DNA of 64,000 nt from Syngnathus acus (Eukaryota; Chordata; Actinopteri; Syngnathiformes; Syngnathidae): the NCBI RefSeq assembly GCF_901709675.1, contig NC_051097.1, forward strand, positions 4,803,039-4,867,038, written 5' to 3'. This document shows, piece after piece, positions 27,101 through 37,169 of the stretch (within the stretch, counting starts at the first letter, position 1; each line of letters begins with the position of its first letter). The notes under the pieces were generated by a model that saw only the letters and a list, made by a program, of their open reading frames with translations, was not told where the DNA came from and did no database searches. A program made the position numbers and the translations under genes.

Positions 27101-30100
27101 TAATCACCATTCATTACAACTTTATTTTATGTACTGTTTTTACTTGCTAAAAATGGAATTGGATCATACCCGTCTTCCATTTTCTATACCGCTTAAACTT
27201 ATTCGAATCTTGAGCTGAAGTCTATCCCAGCTGACTTTAAACAAGAGACATATTCCAAGTCCACTCCATTTTTCCTTGCTGCCATTTAAAGTTTACAAAA
27301 GCCTGATTATTGGATGCCTCATAAGATTGTTCCGAGTGATTATCCTGTGGTATTGGATGCGCTTTGATGATTTCTTTTCCTCCCAAACCTCTTGGAAAAC
27401 AATTTAATGTTAAACCTGTTCAACAATTTAATTTGCAAATCCTTATGTATGGTCAACAGAATTAGGTGAAGCCACAGACGGGGTAATCGTGACGTGAAAC
27501 GGAATTTCCCTAAAAATGTTCAGCACCTGTGCTTCCCTTCCCCAAAATTGAATGGAAAGAGGCTGTTTGGTTTTGTTTTCATTATTCATATTGTAATTTG
27601 AGACGATTCTTTTATAGGAATATGGTAATGTTTGTAAAGGCCCGTCTGACCAACTTCCTCTGCCTCATTTCCTGTACTTATTCCCCTCATTGTTTTCTTA
27701 AACCGTTTCATTTTTGGGGGCATCGGAGTGCAGCTGTTTTCCTGAAACCGTCCCCAGTATGTCTGCCAAAACCTAACCCCAGACCACTCTCCCCCTTCTT
27801 TTGTGTTGACTCAGGCCAGGTGTTGTTCTTCCTTAAGCAAAGCGAACCAAACACGCTCCATTTTCTCACAACTAACAACAAAGTATGAGAATAAACTGAA
27901 CGTTCGTAGGAGTTGCCAAAGAAACAAGATTGAAAAGTGTATTTAATCTTGATCCTTAGGGTAGTTTGAAAAAGACACATCATAGACGTTATTATAATAA
28001 TCTGTTCATATTAATCTGTTCAGTAATAATCAAGAGAACGTGATGATCAAATCTCCCATCAGGCATCTTTCAAGTAAATCACTTTCAAGTGGAAAGCAAT
28101 GATAATACTGTGCATCCTTGTTTTGCACTTGCCGAAGAGACTTTGAAAGTCGCAGTGATTAGTTTACCCCCCAAAATACATTGTCAGTATATGTTATACA
28201 TACAGTCTTAGTGGAAAGAATCTATCCACTCTAAACACACAGAGGTCAATGGGTGGTGTTAGGCTCCGCCTCTTTCTGACTCCAAGCGCTATAAAGACTC
28301 CCACCGGCGCCTTCAGGGGGGTGAGAGGAATGTGATTGCAAAATAAACCTGCACCCTTAAGACTTACATGCTGTCAAGCCAAACAAATCTGAGCCCATGT
28401 TTCACACGATTGACCGATTTCTCTGAGAAGTACCTGGAAAGGTAAGAATGAGGATGTTTGTGTGCATTTTTTAGCATCCTGCAGGAATTTGAAGATTGAC
28501 AAGAAGCTATGTGACCTCACCGTGGATCTCATTTGACCGTCTCAGCAAGGGAAAGGGAGAATTCCCCAGTGAGGCCTTCCCAGCTATTTTATATAGGAAG
28601 CCGCTTTGACTTCTAACTAGAGACCTTTTTTCTTTATTAATATCATCATAGCAACCTGGATTTTAAGAATAGAACATGCACATGGTCTGTGTGAGTATGT
28701 GTGTGTCGAGGAGACTCAGAAAATAGAGCTTGTCCTTTTGGGTGTCAATCGAGGGAAAGGCGCGCAGCACGTGGCTGCGTTGGGATATTTTGGGATACAA
28801 TTAAGGACAATTCCCCTTTTCACCGTTCTTCTAGGAATATTGCAGTGACCTTCTTTCTGCCGTGATTAGATTTCCATGCCTCCATTACACTCTCCGCTGT
28901 GCCCCTTGGCTACTTTAGGCAGGAGTCTGCAAAGAACAGGACAAACAATGATCATTAAAGTGTCACTGACCCACCACACTGGCCCAAACATGATTTGAGT
29001 ACGGTGTCGCGTTTGCCTTCTGTAAATAAAAGCTATGTTTACATGACAACGACCTAGTAATAACTGGAAAGTTTTGGCTTTGGCGTTTTCGAAAAGTGTT
29101 TTGCTTAATGCTGCAATACACATTTCAGGCCAGTAGTTGGTGCTGTGCAAGGCGGCCAACATTGCTTGATGGAGTATTGCCAAAAATTACCGCTTTGATG
29201 TAGTATTCTTTGGAATGTACAATCCATCAAAACATACAAGAAGCGATAAACTTAGCTCACGCTCCGATGGAAATAGTTACTTAATAGTTACTTTAGTGCC
29301 TGAGGTTGCAGCTGCGCCTTAGACAGCTTCATATCCCTTGACATGAAGTAGAGAGATTTTCAAATCCTTCAATTTAACTTTAGTTGCTAACTGGAATTAA
29401 TAATTGGCCAAGAAACTATAATTGTCTTCATAGCGAGACCCTCAGTGCATCCCTACAGTCTCTGATTGCTTGGTTTAAGTCATGATAAGTGAGGAAATAA
29501 TAATTAAAAATGACATTAGAAGCATAAGATGGGGCCAGAGAGGAATGATTTGCCAGGAGATCATTTAAATAATATTCCACGGTCATGTCATAGCGTTTCG
29601 ACATATAAAAATAAAAGAATTGAAGCTCAGTGGTTGAGTGGTTGTCTTCCAACCATAACGTAGATTCGATCCTCGACCCTGCTGACCTTGAGCAAGTTGC
29701 TGAACCTTAATTTGATCACAGTGGACCTGGTAGTGCCTTGCATGGCCGCAGCTTCTCATTGGTGTATGAATGTGTGGGTGAATGTGAGGTGTAAAGTCTT
29801 TTGGGCCCCATACAGTGTAGATAAAGAGTAGATACGTGCAGTTCATTTACCATTTATTGTTTTGATCACTGCTTCAATGTGAGCTCAGTTTGCATGACTT
29901 TTTAATATTTTCCTTCTCATCTCTTAACGGTCCTTTTGGAATCAGTATAGCCAAAACATATCAGGTAAAAAACAAAACATACTTAATCTTGTTTCTTACC
30001 TAGTGAGATCTTGAGGTCATTAGAAATCCAAAAATTTTCTTCCAAGCTAATTTTAAGTGAAGTGTATAAGTTGCTATAAAAACATCAGAACTATGTCAGG

Positions 30101-32518
30101 CCATCTTTGTTGTAGTAAATGCCTTAACTAACCACAGCCATTATTTCTTAGCATTTATACAGATATGTGGTTTTGTAAAAAATTCCGCTTTGAAATGTGC
30201 TGTTGTCATATAAACAAATAGCCAAAAGGATGGAAAGTTTTAAGGTTTTAGTTCAAGACAGTGTCACGTAAACAAAAGCACTGCGACATTTGTCATTTAA
30301 GACCTACTGCATCATCGACAGCATGCTCTCTCCCAGAGAGTGCAGCCTACTTTTCACGCTGCCATTAGCGCAACGAATGTGAGTCAAGCAAGTAGGGAAT
30401 ACAGCGGACCCCAGCCATCAGATAATTGTGGAAGCCCGCTCAGACCCTAAACCCGGCGGTCCAGTGTCACGACATGAATGGACGTTTGGAAAATACGATC
30501 AGGGAGGCCGGCGGGGGTTGAAATGTCAGGATGTGCTAATGTGATCATCGCAAACAGGTCATGTTCCAGCTGTAAAGCAGATTAAGCTAATTGCAGGGGT
30601 GTTGTTTGAAATCAGACGACAATGCGGCTATTTTAGGAAACTCAGCCGGAGCAATGACGAAAAACTCAAACGCTTTAATGCAATGGGGTTATGATAAAAT
30701 GAGAACTTGGGGAACGGCCATTAGTGTATTGAGAGTAGACAAGCGCTCAATAGCTGTGTTGATTTGAGTTTTAATTATCACATGCGTCATTGCTTGTTCC
30801 AGTCTTTGTAATACAGGGATGATTGCAAGTATGCCCTGAAAAGTTTCTTTAGCTCCAGAACTTTTTTTTGTCATCACTGCATTTCAACAGAACAATTAGG
30901 AAAATGTCAATTTGACAAATCTATTCAGTTTAATTTTTTTTTATCATTGACATCTTTTTAGTTTAGCCCTGCAAAAGTTGTAATTCTTAGAGTTTAATTA
31001 GTTATCCCATCGAGTGGAGATGCAGACTTTTGTGGCATCCAGAACAATCCAAGAACATCACAAGGTCAAACACATGATCACAGTTATACTTAACTCAATC
31101 CCTTCTCTAACACACACACACACATACAAATCCGACTGGGGTACATATCTGTTTAACAATTTTAGACCATGCCCCTTTGGTATTGAAAGCAGTCATCGCC
31201 ATTCCAGAGGCTAGCATTGACTAGCCACACTTATAATTATCTGAATTCCCAAAGTCGCCACAACTGTGTGAACTCCTCCATTAAATAGCAATATTGGATT
31301 CCGTATGAAAAGGGGTAGTCAATAAAAAATGCAGACTTTACTGTTAGGCCTATGAGGCGCCGATTTGCCCGAGATAGTGGTGGGGAATTAAAATTAAATT
31401 GTGCAATATCTGCTGACAGCCACATGATGGCAGAACAAAAGCATGCTCGCTTCGCACAAAAATCATGACATCATCCTCACATCCTTACCACCTTAAAGCA
31501 GCTTCTCCTAATAATCCATCCATCAATTTTCTGAACCGCTTGTTCTCACCAGCGACGAAATCCACTTTAGTTGGGTCAGAACAATATTTTCAAGGCAAGA
31601 TGGAGTGAGAGAGAATTTCAGCATACCCCTCACCCCCAAAAATAGACCTGCTCGTGTATTATGAGTTTGTTTAACAGTAAGAGGTTTTATTATCGGGGTA
31701 ACAGTCTATGCCTCAGGCTGACGACAAGTTTGAATAGTTCACATCAGAGTGCCCCGTTGTTTCCACAAGAGAGAAAAAGCCCAAGCCTGCATTTCACATC
31801 TGCTTTAAGGCTGATTCATGCAGCACCATGAGAGTCTTTTTAATCAGACGATGAGTCATCGCAGTGCGCGCGTGTGTGCCACTGCATCGACATTGGGGTA
31901 TTTCTTTGGATTAGGAGGTATACAGTAGGAGAGGGAATTGATTGTGAATCGTTTTCCCGGGAAGGTTGAAGCTTCAGTTGTTTTTGCCTCAGAATTAAAT
32001 GGAAAGTTATGGCACACCCAGTTTCTGCCATATTGTTTTCATTTAATTATTTTATATTTATGGCCAAGATTAGAATTTGCTTAAAACGATTTCATATTTT
32101 TTAAGATTTGTATGTCTACATCTCTCTATGAACATTGATTGTTTGGTTGATGTCTGTTTGTGAAACCTTAAAAAACTGCATGGATGTGAATTTCTGAATT
32201 CCAAACATTTTTGTGAGAATCTGGTTCTTTAATTTTGTCTCCCATCCCCAACCCTTTTAACCCTTGGGGGGTTAATCTTGGTTCAGGTCGGTCGCTGGTA
32301 GAAGGACAGTTGGCGTCCACGCTGCGCCATTAGCAGGCCTGCCAACTCACAGTGGAAATCAAAAGCAGGGACTCAGGAAATGGGTGTTGAGTGAGGTTAC
32401 ATCCCAATTACAGCGCATGTGCTTCAGGTCGGGAAAAGCCAGGACATGCACCGTGGGATTAGGAGAATGTGCACATTTCCGGCGGCGGCCTCTGGGAGAA
32501 TTATACCTTGTGATGAGC

Positions 32519-32560
<42 letters not shown>

Positions 32561-35500
32561 GCGTAAAAGAGTGGGGAAAAGTTGAAGCAGTCATGGTGGG
32601 CAGTCAGGAGAATTTGTGAGATGCAGCGGATGAATTTGGGGGGTCGCCGAGGCTTTGGCCCTGTAGGTCAGCTCCCTCTCAGCATCCCCTCTGGGCACAC
32701 AGAAGAATGGCGTGATCAAACCAGAGGAGTGAGGATTGAGTCTCCCTCCTCCTCCTCCGTCACTTTGGCTCAGTCCCTGCCGAGGAACCTGTCAGGGGCA
32801 CATCTACAGGAGAGAAGGTTTTTTTGTTAGCTATATGACTGACATGAGAGACTAACAGCAAGTGACAACACGCCTTTTCGGAATATCCTGTCTTATCATT
32901 CCTGCGCAACTGCCTGAAGACTTAATATGTACGCCTGCCTTTATTTCCTTCATCTTTTCTTGCTGTATGTAGCTTATATTTTGCATGGACTGGAATTACA
33001 ACGCTGGACACTGGATTGGTACTCAGACTCATGTTTTGGGGACTCTTCTGATTCTTTTTCTCTTCTCCAAACAGGGCCAAAGACATGAAGAACCGCTTGG
33101 CTTTCCTGCGGCGGAGGAACGAATCTCCGGGAAGCAACCCAGCCGGAAAGTTGGACAAAACCATGAAGTCAGTCAAGTAAGTGGCCACTTCCTGACCATG
33201 TGTGGGCGTGTGAGCCACCTTTCCGGGTCTAGAATTGGTCTCAATGACTTGACGGCCGTCTCGGAAAGGCAAATGTGTGTGGAGCTGAATGGGAGGCACT
33301 TCCTGCTTTGTGCCATTATTTGTCATTATTTAATATAACTTAACTCGTTGTTACACGCATTATGCAACATCTGACTTAATATTCACACAATTCTGCTTCT
33401 TCTGTAAGAGACAGAGTTGAGGTGAGGGTGGTGGTTCACGTTCAATTGCCAACTTGCAATCCTCTCGTGAGATGATTAAGATTCCATTGACTGTATTTAT
33501 AGCGTGTATGGAGTAAACAAACTACAATAATCGAATCTCGGACCCTCTCCGTCACAGTCTTAATAACCTGACTGTGACTGACAATAAAATGAATGTACAA
33601 ATTAGGTAAATTAAAATAAAAAAGACAAAAGAAAACATTATAAAATATGTTAATATTAATTTCAATTTTAGAAAGTAATTTAATAGCTTTGAGCCCGATT
33701 CCAAATTTGGACTCTCTTTGTGTTGTTGCTTATTACGCACATTTATTTACTTAATCTTGATCTGTCAATCTAACAGGGTGCCGGCAAAGTCGTTTTCCAA
33801 AATCATAACATTCATTTTCTTTAATAATGACACATTATCATCTATCACTGTTGAAAAGTCTCAAACCAGGTACATTTGGATTGTTTGCATAGCTGTTGTA
33901 AATGTTCCAAAATTTCTGTCAATTTTATAAAGCCATTAATTTAGCCGGACCATTTAAGTTCAAGCAATATGTTGCCAACACAAATAGCAAATATTTCGTC
34001 ATTATAGAGACAGATTGTCTGTTGAGTTGAAAGATAAACTGCAGTACTGTACATGCCTCCTTATGCAGTGAAGAGAGCATGAAAGGCAGTGTCCCTGTAG
34101 TGGAGGTTGCAGACAGATTCTCTCGAGGGAGGAGACCGCTTTACCAAAACATTGCCCCATTGGCTATTGGAAGCCCCTCCTATCCCGCCTCCCCGACTTC
34201 CATTCATTGAGATTATAAAAGCCTCCCCTTGGCGGAGTCAAACTGACAGACTCATGGCTCTCGTTGCTCTCGCTACTCACAATCCAGAAACCAGCAAGTG
34301 AGAGCTATAAGACACGGACTCAAGTTACTGGGAAGGGAGGAAGCAGCATTTTGGCTCAATCGTGTGGCACAGAGTTTCTGGCGAATGGGTCACACCATGA
34401 GGAATCTGGCAGAGATGGGGTTACTCAAGAACCGCTCTGCTTTTATCTGCAGGCCCACCCCGGAGGATGCACTCAAGTGGGGGGACTCGCTTGACAAGCT
34501 GCTGGCGCACAAATGTGAGTGACTTTAATTCATTTCTCTTGAACTCTTCATGCATGTGGTTGGGTACAGTGAGAGGACAAAGAGTGCACTCTTTGGGGCA
34601 AATTTGAAGCATGCATCATCAACACAAACACATGAAACATAGTCTTTGGCCAGCAAGTTAATCCCGGTTGCACCGCAGAGAAACCCGAGATGACTCTTAG
34701 AAGTATTCCCCGACCACCACCTCTTTCAGTATTCATCAAGGCAGAGTAGCTGACGTAAATCCATCGCTACATCTGTTCCTCATTCCGCATGTAAATTCCT
34801 CTCTTCCGCGGAGTGAGGTAAGACCCCGGCCTGCCTTGGATCGTGCTTATCAAGACCATTGCTTGAGCCATGGGAACGGAAAGGTGCAGGCGGGGAGGTG
34901 TGGGCAGATTCGGCTTCCTGCCATTCTCTCTCGGAGATGCGGTCTTCCTCAAATCATTAACTCGGCGCTGAAAAGTCCACCAGCTGTATAGGCTGCAGTC
35001 TCGTTGGTGTAGAACACCCCTGTCTTTGTACGAGGTAATTGCCGGGGACAAGGTCAATGAAAACCTGTTTTTGTCGAAGAGGGGGTTAGTGCAAATACTC
35101 AAGAATCAGGCCCAATGTTCCCGTGTTGAAGACTTTCCAGCTTTGAGGTTCTTACTTAAGATGTTTTATTTCATAAAATATGCAAAATCCAGGATGACTA
35201 GTGCCATTCTGCAAGGCCCAGTAAAAGGTTTGCAGCTTTTAAGTTTCGGGATTCTATCGACAAAAACAAACAGCAACAATTTTAATGCCTCACCTTTTGA
35301 GGCTAGAAAATGTGTCACTATTTCCTAACACCGTGGAATTCTGTGCAGGTTTTGAGGTTTCACTTTGAGTGCAGATAATAATACCATTCAAGTATTAGGT
35401 CTGTAGTTTGGAAGATTGCTTTCTTTGTTTCCTTCGAGGTGTCATTATTCCAACCACATGACTCAAACCAGTAGATCTATTTTTGGGCTCTTCAAGTCCA

Positions 35501-36041
35501 AGGAGCCGTTGTCATGGCGTCCAAGTCAACCTTCCATTTGTTTATCTTCCACCTCATCATAATCGTTCCTCTTTCCCTTTCTCTCACTGCTCTCCTTCAG
35601 ATGGTCTGGCAGCTTTCAGAGCGTTCTTACGTACTGAGTTCAGCGAGGAAAATCTGGAATTTTGGCTGGCGTGCGAGGAGTACAAGAAGATTAAGTCGCA
35701 GTCCAAGATGGCTTCCAAAGCAAAGAAGATCTTTGCAGAATACATCGCTATCCAGTCTTGTAAAGAGGTGAGAATTGAAGCAAGTATCCACTTTGATTTT
35801 CGATTTTCTTTCCATTAACGTCCCGTTTCTTCTGATTTAGGTGAACTTGGACTCGTACACGCGGGATCACACGAAGGACAACTTGCAAAATGTGACACGC
35901 TCCTGCTTTGAGCTGGCGCAAAGGCGGATATACGGGCTGATGGAGAAAGACTCATACCCCCGTTTCCTGCGTTCAGAACTCTACTTGGACTTGATCAACC
36001 AAAAAAAGGCCAGCTCCACTTCGACGTCCTCTTCGTCATAA
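11184..36041 (+). CDS. rgs3: rgs3, regulator of G-protein signalling 3 (long form, 6 coding exons in window)
   Basis: GTPase-activating protein for Gi/Gq alpha subunits (family knowledge); the RGS domain speeds GTP hydrolysis at the membrane and shortens receptor signalling. Exons 11184-12137, 24833-24903, 33075-33176, 34453-34514, 35601-35767 and 35841-36041 total 1557 nt, in frame, giving 518 residues and a TAA stop. Every junction has GT-AG ends and matching phase. Residues 1-318 are acidic and low complexity; about 319-376 are a basic linker ([24 protein letters not shown]); the RGS domain starts near [16 protein letters not shown]-site residues are present: SEEN in the first half, and KDSYPRF near the C-terminus. 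Many blocks match mammalian RGS3 as I remember it ([61 protein letters not shown]), which separates it from RGS4, 5, 8 and 16. Introns are 12695, 8171, 1276, 1086 and 73 nt. The 5' end is open: the true N-terminus may lie upstream. Confidence 0.94.
12200..13140. repeat. degenerate higher-order tandem array, unit about 140 bp
   Basis: A composite unit recurs: a CA-rich part, then (t)atag(t/c)(c/t)gtg.g..tgc..attgac, then cattcctgag(c/g)cc, tgaag.acca..ca, and a gagttt(a/c)a-type part. Anchors lie at about 12360, 12486, 12673, 12815, 12958 and 13048, with a weaker one near 12220. The CA runs (for example 12569-12592) are part of the unit. It begins about 70 bases after the exon donor. Confidence 0.65.
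12569..12592. repeat. (CA)n microsatellite
   Basis: About 12 uninterrupted CA dinucleotides inside the higher-order array. Confidence 0.9.
15893..16035 (+). repeat. tRNA-type SINE fragment
   Basis: Begins gcggcatatctcaggtggtc, has a B-box-like part (gtggcttcaaccc), and continues aagtgtccttaagcaaattactgaacc. The same family is better preserved at 29619-29862. The 3' half is missing here. Confidence 0.65.
16147..16215. repeat. ACT/ACC trinucleotide-rich tract
   Basis: Imperfect tactactactaccaccactaccac series. Confidence 0.8.
21959..22290. mobile_element. hAT-like non-autonomous element (~330 bp)
   Basis: Left end ggggtgtcaaactcatttgt followed by gggccgcatt. Right end gcgggccgtatctggccccc then gggtttgacacctgtgg. 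Outer parts are inverted repeats (ggtgtcaaac / gtttgacacc), and the GGGCCGCA/GGCCCG features are typical of hAT-related elements widespread in vertebrates. No open frame. No clear 8-bp target duplication. Confidence 0.75.
23936..24106. repeat. recent 92-bp tandem duplication
   Basis: The 79-base block starting acgagatgagaaaatctgct at 23936 recurs at 24028 with a single visible mismatch (acaatattg versus acagtattg), separated by a short spacer; the period is exactly 92. Confidence 0.9.
24833..24903 (+). CDS. rgs3: rgs3 exon: Ser/Cys and lysine-rich linker
   Basis: This 71-nt exon follows a strong polypyrimidine tract and cag acceptor (ctcctctccccccag type) and ends at CCT|gtaagt. Read in phase 0 it encodes [15 protein letters not shown] followed by TKKKKSKNL, leaving two bases (CT) of a leucine codon that the next exon completes. 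The basic end KKKKSKNL matches the RKRKSKNL block just before AKDMKN in mammalian RGS3. The first part differs from mammals, as expected for a linker. A run of Cys/Ser next to lysines could help membrane association; that is inference. Confidence 0.92.
27170..27240 (+). repeat. fragment of the interspersed teleost repeat
   Basis: cttccattttctataccgct ... gtctatcccagctgac matches the start of the repeat seen at 4125-4441. Confidence 0.55.
28262..28320 (+). promoter_or_regulatory. candidate internal rgs3 promoter 1 (GC box + TATA)
   Basis: Within the 8.2-kb intron, a GC-box-like ctccgcctct (about 28264-28273) precedes TATAAAG (28290-28296). The expected start, about 30 bases on, is near 28320, just before a short ATG exon with a good splice donor. 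The GC content is locally higher than in the intron around it. The start site is inferred. Confidence 0.6.
28368..28441 (+). CDS. rgs3: candidate alternative first coding exon of a short rgs3 form
   Basis: About 48 bases after the predicted start, ATG opens [20 protein letters not shown] followed by KYLE and two bases (AG), ending at AAAG|gtaaga. The exon is 74 nt, so it leaves phase 2, which is what the exon at 33075 needs. The junction codon becomes AGG (Arg), giving ...[16 protein letters not shown]. With the remaining exons the protein would be 201 residues, the usual size of R4 RGS proteins, and the new N-terminus could extend the amphipathic helix. Mammalian RGS3 has short forms with their own first exon joined at AKDMKN; the residues here do not match the mammalian one I remember. 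An ATG-TGA start-stop pair lies upstream at 28330-28335. Support rests on promoter, donor and phase together. Confidence 0.6.
29619..29862 (+). repeat. tRNA-derived SINE, near full length
   Basis: In order: agctcagtggttgagtggtt (tRNA A-box region), gattcgatcc (B box), ttgagcaagttgctgaacc, ttgcatggccgcagct, ggtgtatgaatgtgtgggtg, and gtgtagataaagag with a catttaccatt tail. This layout matches a common fish SINE. It is the intact relative of the fragment at 15893-16035. Confidence 0.75.
31515..31600 (+). repeat. fragment of the interspersed teleost repeat
   Basis: aatccatccatcaattttct followed by gaaccgcttgttctca is the 5' part of the repeat seen at 4125-4441. Confidence 0.55.
32523..32554. repeat. 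(CT)16 microsatellite
   Basis: Perfect ct run within the 8.2-kb intron. Confidence 0.95.
33075..33176 (+). CDS. rgs3: rgs3 exon: amphipathic basic segment before the RGS domain
   Basis: A 102-nt exon between acceptor tctccaaacag and donor gtaagt. It enters in phase 2 (G completes the Leu codon), reads [20 protein letters not shown] and then [14 protein letters not shown], and leaves AA for a lysine codon finished by the next exon. [15 protein letters not shown] is nearly the mammalian RGS3 sequence. In R4-type RGS proteins this stretch forms a basic amphipathic helix that binds the plasma membrane (family knowledge). It is the shared acceptor exon for the long form and for the candidate short first exon at 28368-28441, since both supply phase 2. 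Confidence 0.94.
33177..34149 (+). other. rgs3 intron sequence before internal promoter 2
   Basis: AT-rich intron; no exon or repeat recognised. The last 100 bases grow GC-richer towards the promoter. Confidence 0.6.
34150..34250 (+). promoter_or_regulatory. candidate internal rgs3 promoter 2 (CCAAT, GC box, TATA)
   Basis: Two inverted CCAAT motifs (attgg, about 34158-34170) and GC-rich cccgcctcccc (about 34184-34194) precede TATAAAAG (34214-34221), a textbook core promoter. The expected start is near 34244, about 210 bases before the first RGS-domain exon. Spacing and order are seen directly; activity is inferred. Confidence 0.65.
34397..34514 (+). CDS. rgs3: candidate 5'-extended first exon: RGS-domain-only form of rgs3
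   Basis: If a transcript from the TATA promoter is not spliced at 34452, the frame of the RGS exon stays open upstream. ATG at 34397 has a good context (cacaccATGA) and reads [19 protein letters not shown] into PTPEDALKW, in frame; a weaker in-frame ATG is at 34385. With the later exons this gives 161 residues, close to the smallest RGS proteins (RGS13, RGS21). Alternatively, ATG 34254 ([14 protein letters not shown] plus AA) uses donor gtgaga at 34298 and joins the same exon in the correct phase to give 157 residues, but its 5' UTR would be only about 10 bases. Either way a compact GAP results. Confidence 0.5.
34453..34514 (+). CDS. rgs3: rgs3 exon: start of the RGS domain
   Basis: A 62-nt exon after acceptor ttttatctgcag. 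It reads (K)[20 protein letters not shown] and leaves one base (T) for a tyrosine codon. The fixed RGS-family features ALKW-(D/E)SL-KLL are visible. Donor AAAT|gtgagt. The reading frame stays open upstream through the acceptor, so a 5'-extended version of this exon could be a first coding exon (see the entry at 34397-34514). Confidence 0.94.
34515..35600 (+). other. rgs3 intron, 1.1 kb
   Basis: Bounded by gtgagt and a ttcag acceptor with a strong pyrimidine tract. Nothing further recognised. Confidence 0.85.
35601..35767 (+). CDS. rgs3: rgs3 exon: RGS domain core with the SEEN motif
   Basis: A 167-nt exon between acceptor ctgctctccttcag and donor GAG|gtgaga. It reads (Y)[39 protein letters not shown] and [16 protein letters not shown]. 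The Glu-Asn of SEEN corresponds to the pair that contacts the G-alpha switch regions in RGS4. [20 protein letters not shown] is the RGS3-specific form of this helix. The exon ends in phase 0, and the next intron is only 73 nt. Confidence 0.95.
35841..36041 (+). CDS. rgs3: rgs3 last coding exon: C-terminal half of the RGS domain
   Basis: Begins after acceptor tcttctgatttag and reads [18 protein letters not shown], then the helix with [20 protein letters not shown] and [15 protein letters not shown], and a short Ser/Thr tail before TAA at 36039-36041. [10 protein letters not shown] carries the Asp-Ser and Arg that complete the G-alpha contact surface in this family. The C-terminal tail ([10 protein letters not shown]) differs from the mammalian MSPPL ending and is a possible phosphorylation patch. 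No frame damage is seen. Confidence 0.95.
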   Translation: MNLDSYTRDHTKDNLQNVTRSCFELAQRRIYGLMEKDSYPRFLRSELYLDLINQKKASSTSTSSSS

Positions 36042-36945
36042 GAGGAAAACGATTCTCCCCAGAGGAGAGCGTGATTGGGATGCCAAGTTTCTTCTGTCAT
36101 GCCTTTTTTTTTTTACGTTTTGTCTATCATCCTGTTTGCTATAATGTCTTGTTTGTTTTGGGGTGGTTGCAGGAATGCTAACGGCACTGCAAAAGAATGT
36201 AGTTTACTCATCAAATGGATGGACTGTTTGCTAAAAACATGGAAAAAAAAAACTAATTGAGGGCAGAAGCTCAGTGCTTGTCAGATCACTGTCTTTTTAA
36301 GAAAGAAGAATTTAGGGCGGAGTTTTTGAAAAACAACAACAACCTGCAGACACGAAGACAGTCCGGTACTGTTTGTCACTTTTTATTTCTTGTATTGTAG
36401 TCTTTTTGTTTCTTCAACAACGTCCATGGTGAAACCACTTGCGAACTGTTGGTACGACAAAATCGCCCCTTCTTCGTTTCCGCAACGTCTTGAAGAGAAT
36501 TGAAGCTCTGTTTTTGGATCATCTACGACCCGTCTCAATGACTGTGAGAAATATGGACAAAGAATGCACATGGGTGGACTTATTTAAGACTTGAAAAGTC
36601 GTATTGACAGCAAGAACAAAAGGACCGAGAGGAGAAGCTCAATGCCATTTCCCTTCAAACACATAATCGTAGCTGATAAACAAAGAAGCATCTCTCAGGA
36701 CATGGTTTCAATTTCTCTGACTGATGTTTTTGTTTCCAGGCTTTTCAACTTGCACTCCTCCCATACTTATACTGAGCAATACACAACAAAATAACTTGGA
36801 AAAATTTCACTTTGCCTATTTATTTAGAGTCAAAAGGTAGCCGGCTGGACACCTACAAAAGCACTCGGCTCAAAGCTTTCCTCTTATCCACCAAACAGGT
36901 CCAATGCTGTCCTGAATTTAAGTGCAATAATTTTATTTTTCATGT

Positions 36946-36991
36946 TTTATTATTATTATTATTGTTATTATTATTATTGTTGTTATTATTA
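36946..36991. repeat. (TTA)n/(TTG) microsatellite in the rgs3 3' UTR
   Basis: ttattattattattgttatt pattern. In RNA it gives an AU-rich run with several UUAUU motifs but no clear AUUUA cluster. Confidence 0.85.
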
Positions 36992-37169
36992 TGAGTTTGT
37001 TCTTTTACTTTGGTGGGGGGGACAAGTGGCTTTAGCTCTCGATTAACCTTATATGTTAGGAGAGGAAAATTAGAGCGCTAAGTTTTACTTAACAGTGAAA
37101 ACTCTCTACAAACCTATAAGTTGTTTCATGAATTTAAAGCAAGTTATGATTTTAACTGTGTGTTTGCCC

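Larger units (their letters stand above)
24904..33074 (+). other. rgs3 intron, 8.2 kb, with an internal promoter
   Basis: Holds fragments of the common fish repeat (25905-25990, 27170-27240, 31515-31600), candidate promoter and exon at 28262-28441, a SINE at 29619-29862 and a CT tract at 32523-32554. A GC-richer, unique segment lies at about 32380-32830 without a convincing exon. Confidence 0.75.

Noticed and set aside
32380-32830. Possible exon with ATGCAGCGGATGAATTTGGG near 32622
   Set aside because: The segment is GC-richer, but no donor in a usable phase to the 33075 exon was found.
34254-34301. [15 protein letters not shown] as a stand-alone micropeptide
   Set aside because: It closes at TGA overlapping a possible donor; a spliced start or leader sequence explains it better, and its predicted 5' UTR is only about 10 bases.
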